This document shows positions 34,423 to 46,700 of a stretch of DNA of 64,000 nucleotides, piece by piece. The stretch is from NCBI RefSeq assembly GCF_003576645.1, contig NC_044917.1:23773201-23837200 (forward strand). The letters run 5' to 3'. Within the stretch, counting starts at the first letter, position 1. Every line of letters starts with the position of its first letter. Made by a program: the position numbers and the translations under genes. Source of the DNA: Ipomoea triloba. Lineage: Eukaryota; Streptophyta; Magnoliopsida; Solanales; Convolvulaceae. A model generated the notes under the pieces. The model was not told where the DNA came from, searched no databases, and was given only the letters and a program-made list of their open reading frames with translations.

Positions 34423-34434
34423 ATGAGCATTTAG
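34423..34434 (+). promoter_or_regulatory. Upstream micro-ORF of ABCC13
   Basis: ATGAGCATTTAG encodes M-S-I-stop, 9 bases before the main ATG. If transcription starts near 34370 it lies in the leader and could lower translation of the transporter. Effect inferred, not shown. Confidence 0.45.
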
Positions 34435-34443
34435 TGATCGGTA

Positions 34444-35725
34444 ATGGAGTTACTGAACAAAATTTGCCCCGACTCTCCCTACGTGAGCCCTCTCTCTCTC
34501 TCCTTTTTTCTCATAACCATACTTTTTACAATTCCGGGTAAATGTTTTTCTCATCACTGATATGATAGTAATTCGATCAAGAAATTTTACTGATATAATT
34601 CAGCTTAACGCCCAGATTCATCTTAAAGATTCGAGCTTTAAGAAATTAGGATACTGGGTGTGTGCCCTGCCTGCAGACTTGTTCAAAACGAATGAAGAAT
34701 TTACTGCCTCATTTTCCCCTGCTGTTTCTCAGTATTTAACAAACTCTGTATAGCAATCTTTTAATTTTAAAAAATTTTGGGTGTCAGGTATGGAATGCAG
34801 GTGGAATTTCGCCATGTTTCGACGATTTATATCCTTTGATGGCCTTTGTCATTGTTTGTTCATTTGACTTAATAATCAATGAAGAAGGTGAAAAGGAAAA
34901 GGATGATGATGGTTCACTTGTTTTTCACTTAACACTTACTTACAGTGCTTGGATTTGGAGGGAACATAGTGACCGTTATTATGCTTGCTGCTTTTGGAAT
35001 TGTTAAGAGGACTTACAAAGATAATAGGATGGTAAGCTGAAGTTTAATTTTCTTGTTCAAGAGATGGAAAATAATCAATCTTTATCCATGAAAAGAAAAA
35101 TATTTTTCTTTTCTTCCTTGATCAGTATTATAATTTCAGTATTATAATCAATCTTTTTTTTTCCCTAGCATTATTTAATATTGACAGTAAATTTCTCTGC
35201 TGCATTTACAAGAATATTATGTAACCTATCTTTAGAGGAATTGAAATTTTCAACACAAGTATGTGAGTATCAAATAAGATCAAGTTCAGTATTTTCCTTT
35301 AAGAGATGATAACAGACTACTAGCTTGCTGGAACTGAGCAGGTGCCCCTTCCAGTGGAAGTTTTATTCCGTGCTATACCTGCTTTTGGAGTTGGCATAGC
35401 ATTTGTTGACATGATTGTGCTTGCAAAGAAAAATCTAAACAGCTATGATATTATTCCATATCACGAATGGCTATATAGAAGTTCGCAATTGTCAGTATGG
35501 GTAAGTTATCAGTTTTTTCTTATTTTTTTCGAAGCTTGCTCCTCATTTTTTCTTCAGAGCTGGATTTTGTTTTCTTCATGCTTTAGGTGACTGTTCTCCT
35601 GGTCTCAAAATGTTGCCGCTGCTTTGTTGTATTCTGCAACCAATTCTTGTGCTTTTGGTGGATTATGAAACCATTTCTGTCTATAATGCAGTTGCAAAGA
35701 GATTTTTCTTCTAATGAGGTACCAC

Positions 35726-35777
<52 letters not shown>

Positions 35778-38700
35778 CATTATATCTATGACTAATAGTA
35801 TATTTTCTGACTTGATTTTGATTATAGCAGGCTGAATTAGTTTTCTGCTACTTTCATTCCCTTTAAAATTTCTATTAAAGTATGTAATCTTCACCATTTA
35901 TTATCGTAGTGCTAATAGGCAGGTGTCTTTTATGCCTTTAGGTAATAAATAATAAGTGCACTACTGAGATCAAGAGCAACATATGGGTCATTTTGTTCCC
36001 CTGTAAGAGGGTGGTGATTGGTTACTAAATTGGATTGGAATGTAGTTAATATGTTTCCCATAGAACTCTCTCTCTCTCTCTCTCTAGCTTTTCCCCTGAT
36101 TCCCAGAAAATATACTAGTATACTAAATTACTACAATCTTAAGGATTTCTGAATGATATCTGAGAATAATCCTTGGTTATGAACAATTATTTTTCATGCT
36201 GGAAGTTCTTGTGAATTATTCCATTTCTAGTAGATATTTAAGGTATTTCTCAATCAAATAAAAAGAAATTATTTTTCCACGACAGGTAATCACATGTGTA
36301 AAGGAGATCTTTGTTGCTTTACTGGATGTCATATTTGCAATTTTGATAAATATCATCAGACTAAAGTCAGATGATACAGGAAGCAGGTAGTAACATGTGT
36401 TTGTAGGTTTTTATGTTTAACTATTATTTGTACAAACCCTGTAAAAATTCTTTGTGTTCTGAGTGGCATTTGCAAGTTTTTCCCTTCTCTAATTAATTAA
36501 TTAATTTTTTTTAACATTTAACAGATATACATTTCTGTTGAAAGATTGAACATGCAACTTATTTTTTCTTTTGGAATGAAAAAAAAATAGAAATATTTTC
36601 AGAAGCCATCAGATACTGGATATTCAAGTCTTAGATAAAAATCTCTTGGTTGTAGATAACTAGATTAAAAAAAAAAAACCTAGATAAAAAGCTAAAGAGG
36701 TTTAACATGGGAATTTCGAAAATTGAAGTGCTATGTCTAGAGTTATTCTTTACCTAGTAGTTAAACAATCCAAAACTACCTGTTTCTATTCAATATTCAT
36801 TAACATTAACATTGTGTCTAATGGCAAAAAAATCCAGTCCAATGGAAGAATCACTTCTCTCTGGCAATGTTGATATTGAAGAAGGCTGCTCTAGAGATTT
36901 GGTATTTCTGCTTCTGTCTTATTGTTACTTTTTGGTAATAAAAAGTATTTTTATATGTGCTCTATCAGCCTATCTCAAGTCAATTTCTAAATGATGCTAG
37001 TTTATGCAATGTTTGCAACCAATTTATCTTTTGTGGTTGAGATGCCACTTTGTTTTTACTTACTTGGTAAAAAATGCAGTTTGATAAACTGCCGTATCAA
37101 TTTGACCCTCCCTTGCATGTATTATTTTTGCTAGCACAAAAATGCTCTAAATTTGAGCACTTGTTAATTCTTTTTCTAGTATTCTGTATCCATCTAATAT
37201 AATACTTGAACTGATTATTATATATACCGTTGCTCACATGATAGCCAAAGGGAATTGTCGGAAGCTTTTGGAGTCTTGCAACATTCAAGTCTATCGACTC
37301 TGTCTTGGAACATGGTATAGAAAAGCAACTTGACTTTGAAGATTTGCTTGAGCTACCGCTAGATATGGATCCTTTGTCATGCCATACTTTGCTATTAAAC
37401 CATTGGGAATATCAGCAAAGGAAAAACTTTTCTCATCCTTCATTATTCAAAGCAATTTGTTCTGCATATGGATGGCCATACCTATGTCTAGGTTTTCTAA
37501 AGGTGATATATTGAGCTAATTTAATCAAAATCTTATATATTCCTGCTGTCTTTCAATTAGTACATGATGTTAGGTTTCTGGAAAGATGGTATAGTGAAAG
37601 GAAAACATGAGTGATTCTATATAAATGGTTTCCATGCCAGGGAGCTTGTCCTTTAGCAAACACAAAAATGCACCAGTTTTATTATACTGTAACTACTTGT
37701 TATACATTTAGTATGACCATTCATTGAGTTTCATCTCTGGAATCTACATTGCAATTTGTGTGATGCTTTCCTGTCTTTGTTGGGCTGATTTGTTGAACGA
37801 ATTTTCATGTAGTGTAGGAACACCTGATCCATTGTTAACATAGTAAAGTGCTGTTGGGATAATATTCCTATGATTGAAGCAAATTAAGGTGGTTGTTCAC
37901 ACTTTTGCTACCGTTATTTTGTTAATCATCGGCATATTTGATCAGCTTAGATACCAACGTTTGGATAAAGTAGTATATGCTTTTACATGACCTTTCGTTC
38001 TTAGCATGTAGTCAAGTAAGTGAAACTCGCATTTTGTAGGTGGTTAATGACTGTCTTGGCTTTGCGAGTCCCTTGCTTCTCAATAAATTGATTCAATTTC
38101 TCCAGGAAGGTTTGTGTATTCAAGAATTTCTTGTTTTCAACATTATCTTGAAATTTATAGAAGAAAAGAGAAGGTTACTCCTTTTAGTGAGAAACGATTT
38201 TATACTCCGTCCCGGCACCGATAACATTGTACATTCTATTTATTGTTATAAGGCTACTAGATTTGGGACAGTTTCTTCACATTGAATTCCCATCTTATAT
38301 GAAAAAGGAGAAAGAGAAAAAGTACTAAAAACAGCATAAGTATCTTTTATTATATTATTTATTCTATCTTTATACAACCAAAACATTTATATGCATTTCA
38401 GACCCTCAAATCAACTTCACTATACAAATGTCTTTGACTACTTGAAGTTGATTGCATTAAGTGATTCATTGAAATTTTACTTAAAGAAGAGAAAACTCAA
38501 ACTTCATTATTTTTTCTTTGAATTTTTCATAACAGGTTCAACAAGTTATGATGGCTATGTTCTTGCAGTATCCATGGGCCTTGCATCTGTTTTGAAGTAA
38601 CTTCCTCTTTCAAACTTCTACAATTTAATCATTCTTTTTAAAATTATGTTTTTTTGAACAGTATATTTATAATCAATAACTTGCCCAAGTATAGCATACT

Positions 38701-40511
38701 AGGTGGAAGGTCTTATTTATTACCCTGTAAATTTGAGGAGAAAAGGAAGCTATATGTAAACTTTATTTGTTTCCCTTTAAACTGCATTACTTAAACTTTT
38801 TATTATTCAAATATACATTTTGATGCAGAATTCCAGTTTTGTCCTTAAACAATGCTAATATGTTGCAGATCTTTCCTTGATACACAGTACACTTTTCGTC
38901 TTTCCAAACTTAAGTTAAAGCTAAGATCCAGTATCATGACTCTCATTTATCGTAAGGTGAATCTTTTTTTTTTTTTGATCAATTTTATATTACAGGAGAG
39001 ATCTAATTTATAGTTCTGTATAGTTTTCTCATCTCAACTTTTTATGACTCAAATGTTTCCATATCTTAATTTTTACATACAATAAAATTACTTTGCAATA
39101 TACCAATAGCATTACCTTTTTATCTTTTCAGTGCCTCTGCACTAACTTAGCAGAAAGATCTAAATTCTCTGAAGGGGAAATTCAGACATTCATGTCGGTG
39201 GATGCTGATCGAACTGTTAACCTGTGCAACAGCTTCCATGACATGTGGAGGTTAAAATTCTCTAACTTTTACTTGTAGTCTTTAGAAATAAAGGATTTAT
39301 CTGTCTTTTAATGATCAGAGAAATATAAAATCCAACACCTTCTAACTTCTTAACAGAATTTGCTTCCTTCACAATGATCCTTGTTATCTGCATCCATTGC
39401 CAGAACATTGTACAGGATAAAACTTTCCTGATATGGAAATCCTGACCAGTCCATACCGGTATTTCAAGAGGCTCTAAGTGCATTTGGAAATCTGTTTATT
39501 TAGTCTTGGGAAGTAATCTGTAATGTATTTCCAAGAAGGATAATCAGAATTCATTGATCAAGAACAAATAAATATGATTAAAATAAACTTGATATATGAA
39601 CAAACCATGATTGTGCGAATTTGTAGTTATATTAATTTTGCTAGTTTTTTTTTTAATATTATTTATAAACAATCATATTAATCATGTCATTATTCAGCTT
39701 GCCTTTGCAAATTGGAATTGCTCTCTACCTGCTCTACAAACAAGTCAAGTTTGCCTTTGTTGCTGGAATAGCAATAACCATTTTGCTAATACCAGGTATG
39801 AGAATTTTTTTGTTGTAGAGAAATATACTATTAATGATTTTCCAAGCTTGTAAACTTGTATTTCAATTATAGTAGAGAGTGAACATAGTGTATTGCCATT
39901 TGAATATGGGTAATCTTGTTGAGGGCAAGTGGTTCTGATGGATGTTACCACATGGTGAAAACAGATTCTACTGGATTGTGCTTCTATCTTGTGCTTATTT
40001 GTAGGACTTACTATTTTAGTGATGTAACAGTTGTTGCAAAAAAAAAAAAAAAAAAAAAAAGACAATTATTTGTTAGTAACACTGCTGAGCTCTTGGTCTA
40101 AGAAACAGTTTATTACTGGAAGTTGAATAGCCTATCAGATTTCACTGCAGTTTTCTAAGGCTGACATGGTGGCCTATGATAATCTTAACCTTGTACTGCA
40201 ATGCTTTCATTTACTTCCTCATAGCGTACATGATCAATGACCCTATAAATTTGTTTAATCATTATAGGTTAAACATGAAGAGCATTCGTACTTATATCTG
40301 AAATTTTGTGCAGTGAATAAATGGATTGCAAATTTAATTGCTAGCGCTACCAAAAACATGATGGAGCAGAAGGATGAAAGGTAGCAGAATCTTGTTGGCT
40401 TTTCATTTTTTACATATAGCAATCTTGTTAGTTTTGCCCTTGGAAGATATTTCTCTATGCAAAACATAAGTCTAGCTGTGTAAGTTCTTCTATACATGAT
40501 GCAGGGATTTA

Positions 40512-40549
<38 letters not shown>

Positions 40550-40751
40550 NNNNNNNNNNNNNNNNNNNNNNNNNNNNNNNNNNNNNNNNNNNNNNNNNNN
40601 NNNNNNNNNNNNNNNNNNNNNNNNNNNNNNNNNNNNNNNNNNNNNNNNNNNNNNNNNNNNNNNNNNNNNNNNNNNNNNNNNNNNNNNNNNNNNNNNNNNN
40701 NNNNNNNNNNNNNNNNNNNNNNNNNNNNNNNNNNNNNNNNNNNNNNNNNGG

Positions 40752-40783
<32 letters not shown>

Positions 40784-43668
40784 CAAAATAGCTAGCAAAT
40801 ATGTAGTTGCTTGTTATCTTATTCTTTGCAGAGTATTAGGACATAACCCGTACATGTTATATAGCAAATGCTATCTTGAATTTCATGCAATTTTCTGCAC
40901 AGAAAACTTTCTGGGATGATTAGACAAGTGAATTGTTTCATGCAATTTTCTGCACACGACACATCAATTCCTGTGTCTTGTGGATTCCATCTAAAAGGAT
41001 ACAAATGTTGCAAGTTCCTTTACCTCAGTAGGAATATTTGACAATTACAAACACTGGAAAACCACATGACTAATGTTGAATAATTTAATTTTTTTTATTG
41101 GTGAATCACAGAACGCTTCTATTTAATACATGGGCATGCCAAATAATTTGCAGAATGCCTTTTTTGATTCTTAAACTGAACCCCAAACCAAGTGAAAAGC
41201 AGTGTTGACATGCATTGAAAATCAGACCGGTCATTTCAGATAACACTGTAAATGGTCCAACTTTCAGAATAGATTTTTGCGTAATTCAAAGATTAGTACT
41301 ATTCTTTTAGTGAGAATTATAAGAAGTGGTATGACTAGGTTGAGGAATATGTATGGAGAGAGGAGGGAAGACTTTGGACAAGAAATATGTACTGCAGTGT
41401 TTTTATACTACCTAGATATCCTGATTTCTACATATTCTAAAATCATGGGCCTTGGCAGGATTAGGAGGACAGCTGAACTCTTGACAAATGTTCGCACTTT
41501 GAAGATGTATGGATGGGAGTTTCTTTTTGCTTCTTGGCTGACAAAGACAAGATCTGTGGAAGTGGCTTACCTATCTGTAAGACAAATTTATTATTGCTTA
41601 CAAGTTGCAATCTAGAGTGTCATCCCACCAGGCAGTGCAAGTTAAATCTTACAGTTTGCTTAATTTCCAGACTAGGAAGTATCTGGATGCATGGTGTGTA
41701 TTCTTTTGGGCAACAACGCCAACTCTCTTCTCTTTGTTCACATTTGGACTCTATGCACTGATGGGTTATAAACTTGATGCAGCGACGGTATAGTCAATGT
41801 TCCGTGAACTCATTTCTTTTGGTCAAAGTTCTCTCCAATGCGACTTCCTCTAACAATTTAGTATTAGATTTCAGGTTTTCACGTGCCTTGCATTGTTTAA
41901 TAATTTGATCTCCCCACTCAATTCATTCCCTTGGGTCATCAATGGGCTTATTGATGTGAGTTATTTGTTTACCTGAATATCAGATTTTACATTCAGTGTT
42001 GTCTTTTTCTTTTCTTAGTTTATTTATCATTTTATCCCAGGCCATAATATCTACTAGGAGATTAAGCAGATATCTATCTTGTTTTGAGCATGAACCAGAG
42101 AAGGAACGAACTGCCGACTCTTTGTTGCTACCAGACCCAAATAAGCAGTCTAGTTCTGAGGATGCCGCCATTTTTATCCACGATGCATCTTGCACATGGT
42201 CAAGCAGTGATGAGAAGCAGTTAGACTTGGTTTTGGATCATGTCACTCTTCACATTCCTAAAGGTTTACTGGTTGCAGTAGTTGGAGAGGTAAATATTCA
42301 GCCATATTATTACTTTTATTTGGTATACCAAAATCGTATTCTTCTCTGAAGATTTGAAGAATCCTGAACAGTCTTTTAGGAATTGCTATAGTATTCAATA
42401 CCCATGCAGATATACAAAAACATGACTTAATAACATTTTAACTGGAGGTGGTAACTTGAGGCTATTGAGTAGTTTCTGCTTTGCTATAGGTTTCAAAAGT
42501 GATAGTATACAAGGTGATAACCATTCTAGATTACTAGTTTTAAGTTAAAAATCATTTTGACCCTGATGTTTGCAGTGGGAAAAATAAATTGGAACAGACC
42601 ACTGAATAATTTTGATTGAAACTGTTGAGCATATATAATGTACAAACATAAAATGTGCAATCCAACTATCAGCTTAGGCTTTTAGGTGAGATGAAGCACA
42701 TGCTTCAATTTGCTATCAAGCGAACCCTATGCAAAGGTCATGGGTTTGAATCTCCGCGTCACCCGATAAAAAGAGACTATGATCCACGTGTTGCTTGAAA
42801 CCCGTGAAAAGTAACCGGCCCGGCCCGCACACGTGAGGAGGCGTGTTGAGCATATAATATATAAACATAAAATGTGCAATCCAACTACCAGCTTAGGCTT
42901 TTAGTTGAGATGGAGCACATGCTTCAATTGAAACAAATGTTGATGAATTTACAATTCAGTATTTACATATGGTACCTGTTTCAAGGCAGTCATCCAAAAA
43001 TCGTAAAACACTTCTACTCAAAATTCTATTCTAATGTAAGATTCTTGTAGATGTAGTTGGTCTGTTGAATGAAGACTATGGAGTAATAATAGAATATAAT
43101 TACTTTATAGCAATAGGTATGTCTGTCTATGGTATCTGTGTTCCATCCACTTGAATATAGGATAAACATGAAATAATTAACATTGTTGTAAACAATCTAT
43201 ATGGTTTCCTTGAATATATGATATCGTCAATCTGATTGTTCAATGAAAATGACCTTTCTTACTCATTTAGCCATCTCTTGACAATCATGTGTATGCAGGT
43301 TGGGTCAGGAAAATCATCCCTACTCAACTTGATTTTAGGGGAGATGAAATTGGTAAATGGATCTATACATGTAAATGGTTCTACAGCCTATGTACCGCAG
43401 GTTGATAAACTTTTGTTAGTCCTTGATGTGTTTTCCTGGCAATCCATATTGCTTTTCTCTTATTCTTTTTCTTTCATTACAGGTCCCTTGGATTCTCTCT
43501 GGAACTATCCGTGACAATATTTTATTTGGGAGGGACTATGATCCAAGGAGGTAGAAATGTCTTTCATTTTCATAGCTTCAATACCATTTTTCCAATTTTA
43601 TTACCATTTATTAATGTTTGCCAAGATGTGTTTGTGTCCAGGAGCCTTCTCAAGTATGTTGGCTAATG

Positions 43669-43703
<35 letters not shown>

Positions 43704-46700
43704 TACAGCTCCTAATAGAAGCTCTGTTGTTTCTCATGAGCAGATACTCAGAAGTATTACGGGTGTGTTCTTTGGATTTTGATATCTCAAGAATGGTAGG
43801 AGGTGACTCAGCTCGTGTTGGAGAGAAAGGGCTCAATTTATCAGGTGGACAGAGAGCTCGTCTTGCACTTGCAAGGTACATTGTCTCGTAATTTTCAATT
43901 GGTACAGTATTCTGCTTTGAATGTAATAAGTATACTTGTTGATCTAATTGATAACCATCAGAGCTATATATCACGGTGCACATATATACATGCTTGATGA
44001 TATCCTCAGTGCTGTCGATGCTCATGTCGCTTGCTCTATATTACAAACTGCAATTCTTGGCCCTGTGATGAAACAACGGACACGCATTCTTTGTACACAC
44101 AACCTTCAGGTTTTATGCCCACCATGATTTCTTTTTCACTCTGTACTCTCATTGTTAGCTGAATTTGACTATTACTTTTAAATTTCATGTTCCTGTTTAG
44201 TGAATTGAACTATGTCGTTTCATTACTTTTAAAATGAAAATTCAGAAGCACAATAATGCAAATCGACTCTAATCCATTTGGAACTCTGCTTGATTAGTAA
44301 AATTTAGTCAAAAACTGTCCCGAAAAATGAGGTGCAAATCTTTTGGTGTTTATGAATTATTATTGGATACTCTTCATCATACACTGTTGTTTAAACTGTG
44401 ATAGTTTCACAGGCAATAACTGCTGCTGACATTGTGGTCGTGATGGATAAAGGGCATATAAAGTGGGTAGGAAATCCAGCTGATTTATCTTGTCCTTCCA
44501 GTGTTGCATTCTCATCTGTGGATGAACTGAGTGCATCTCATACTGAAGAAAGAAGATCAAGCATGTCAACAGAGCCCAGTCTGGAAGTTTCAGACTCTGA
44601 TTCTATAAGCATTTCTGATGAAGCACAAGACATTATCGAAATAGAACAAAGGAAAGAGGGAAGAGTTGAACTTATGGTCTACAAGTGAGTTACTTTATAT
44701 ATTCTTGAATCCAATGTATGTTGTGATAATCATCAGTCTAGTCTTTGTTTGATGGGTTTGTTTTTATGTCCTCCAGAAAGTATGCTGCATTTTCTGGTTG
44801 GATCATCACTTTTGTAACAGGTTTTTCTGCAATTATGATGCAAGCTACTCGTAATGGAAATGATCTGTGGCTATCATATTGGGTTGACTCAACTGGAAGC
44901 AACCAAAACGCATATTCAACGACCTTTTATCTGGTGATTTTCTTACCAAACATATTTCTTGATTAGATTCATGAAAATTTTACAACAATGATATGAAATC
45001 ACAATGGGAACTTGTACTGCATATGAATTAACATTTTTTATTGCTTTTGTTTGCTTTCTCCGCGTTCACTTTGCATAAAAAATGTTGGTAAAAGGAAAAC
45101 GTTTTACATGGAGAAGTTGTGTAAAAGCTATTCCAACATTTAGTTCGATTATGAAATATTTTAAACTTGGTTAGATAGGAATATCTTTGGGATGGAAAAA
45201 AAAAATATAAGGAAAAAAGACAATATTTTACATCTTTTGATCTGTAAAAGGTTTCAAGCGTACAAGTGTAAAAGTGAAGTTTACTCACTTTTCAGTTGAG
45301 TGAATGGCATATATGGTAAAATGATTTATGTGTAAAATATTTAATCCCTATTTTATGCAAAGTAAAGAGGACATTATGTATTGCCTAATTCTAAACATTT
45401 TCCCAATAAAATTTCTACTTCTGGAACTTGAGTTAATTCTTCAAGTCATTAATGGTTTTCTAGAAAAATTCCATTTAGGGTGTGTTTGGAAAGCATGAAA
45501 ATGAATTCTGGAAAATGAGTCATTTTTGAAAAATGGTTTCATTTTCAGTGTTTGTATGTATTATGAAAAACTGTCTTTGTGTATTTGGTTCATTTTTTGG
45601 AAAATGAGTAGAATTGTATAATTAAAAATTTTAATTATTTTATTTAAAATATAAAAAAATTATAATAATATTATTTATTTAAATTTAAAAAAAAAGAAAA
45701 ACTAATGCTATAGATTTCCAGCGGAAACCATTACAGGTTTCCGCCAGAAACCATGGCGGAAACCAAAGCAACTGCTCTGGTTTCTGAATCGTTTCCGTCC
45801 GTCATGGTTTCCGCCGGAAACCAGTTGTTTATCCACCGCCTTGGTCCATTCTGGCCAATGTAGCCATGGTTTGTCCATGTAGTCATTTTCGGAAAATGAC
45901 TTCCGGAAAAAAATTTCCGGAAGTTGTTTTCCGGAAAAATGGCTTGATTTTTCATGGTCAACGGAAATTGTTTTCTGTTGACCGCATTTTCCAAGTGTTC
46001 CCAAATGATTTGGAAGTTCGGAAGAATGTTGATGTGAAGGATGTTAGATAACATTATTGATATTACCAAATATGATTGAGTCTCGCGTGCCCACCATTTC
46101 ACCACCAAGGCATCGTGAAAGTGAATCGTATTACATGGTAACGCCTTAGGAGGATACATTGAACAGGAAATATGATAGAACTGCTATTCTCTGAAGTGCT
46201 TTACCCAATATCAAATACTATTGGCATTAAATATTTGGCTTTAATTCAAATCTGATGCAATATTTTGAAGACAATCCATTTTGCAGTCAATTGGAATTGA
46301 AGTCAATCAATTGATCAGACGTTAAATGATGCAGGTTATCCTCTGCATGTTCTGTTTGGCAAATTCTTTCCTAACTTTAGTGAGGTCATTTTCGTTTGCA
46401 TATGGTGGCCTACGTGCTGCTGTTCGGGTACACGATAAATTGTTAAAGAACCTTACTAGTGCACCAATCAGGTTCTTTGATCAGACACCGAGTGGAAGAA
46501 TATTAAACAGGTAGCATGAGATTGTTCAAACCATGCCATTTCTAGTTCTTTTCCAAAATATATGCTGACCGAATAATATAGACTGTCTTCAGATCTCTAC
46601 ACAATTGACGATTCCCTTCCATTCATTCTGAACATTCTTCTTGCCAATTTCGTTGGCCTTCTGGGGATCGCTGTAGTTCTATCATATGTTCAGGTATAAA

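Noticed and set aside
45708..46159. Minus-strand frames within ABCC13 intron 24
   Set aside because: They fall in a decayed MITE full of GGAAAA and TTTCC strings and match no protein.
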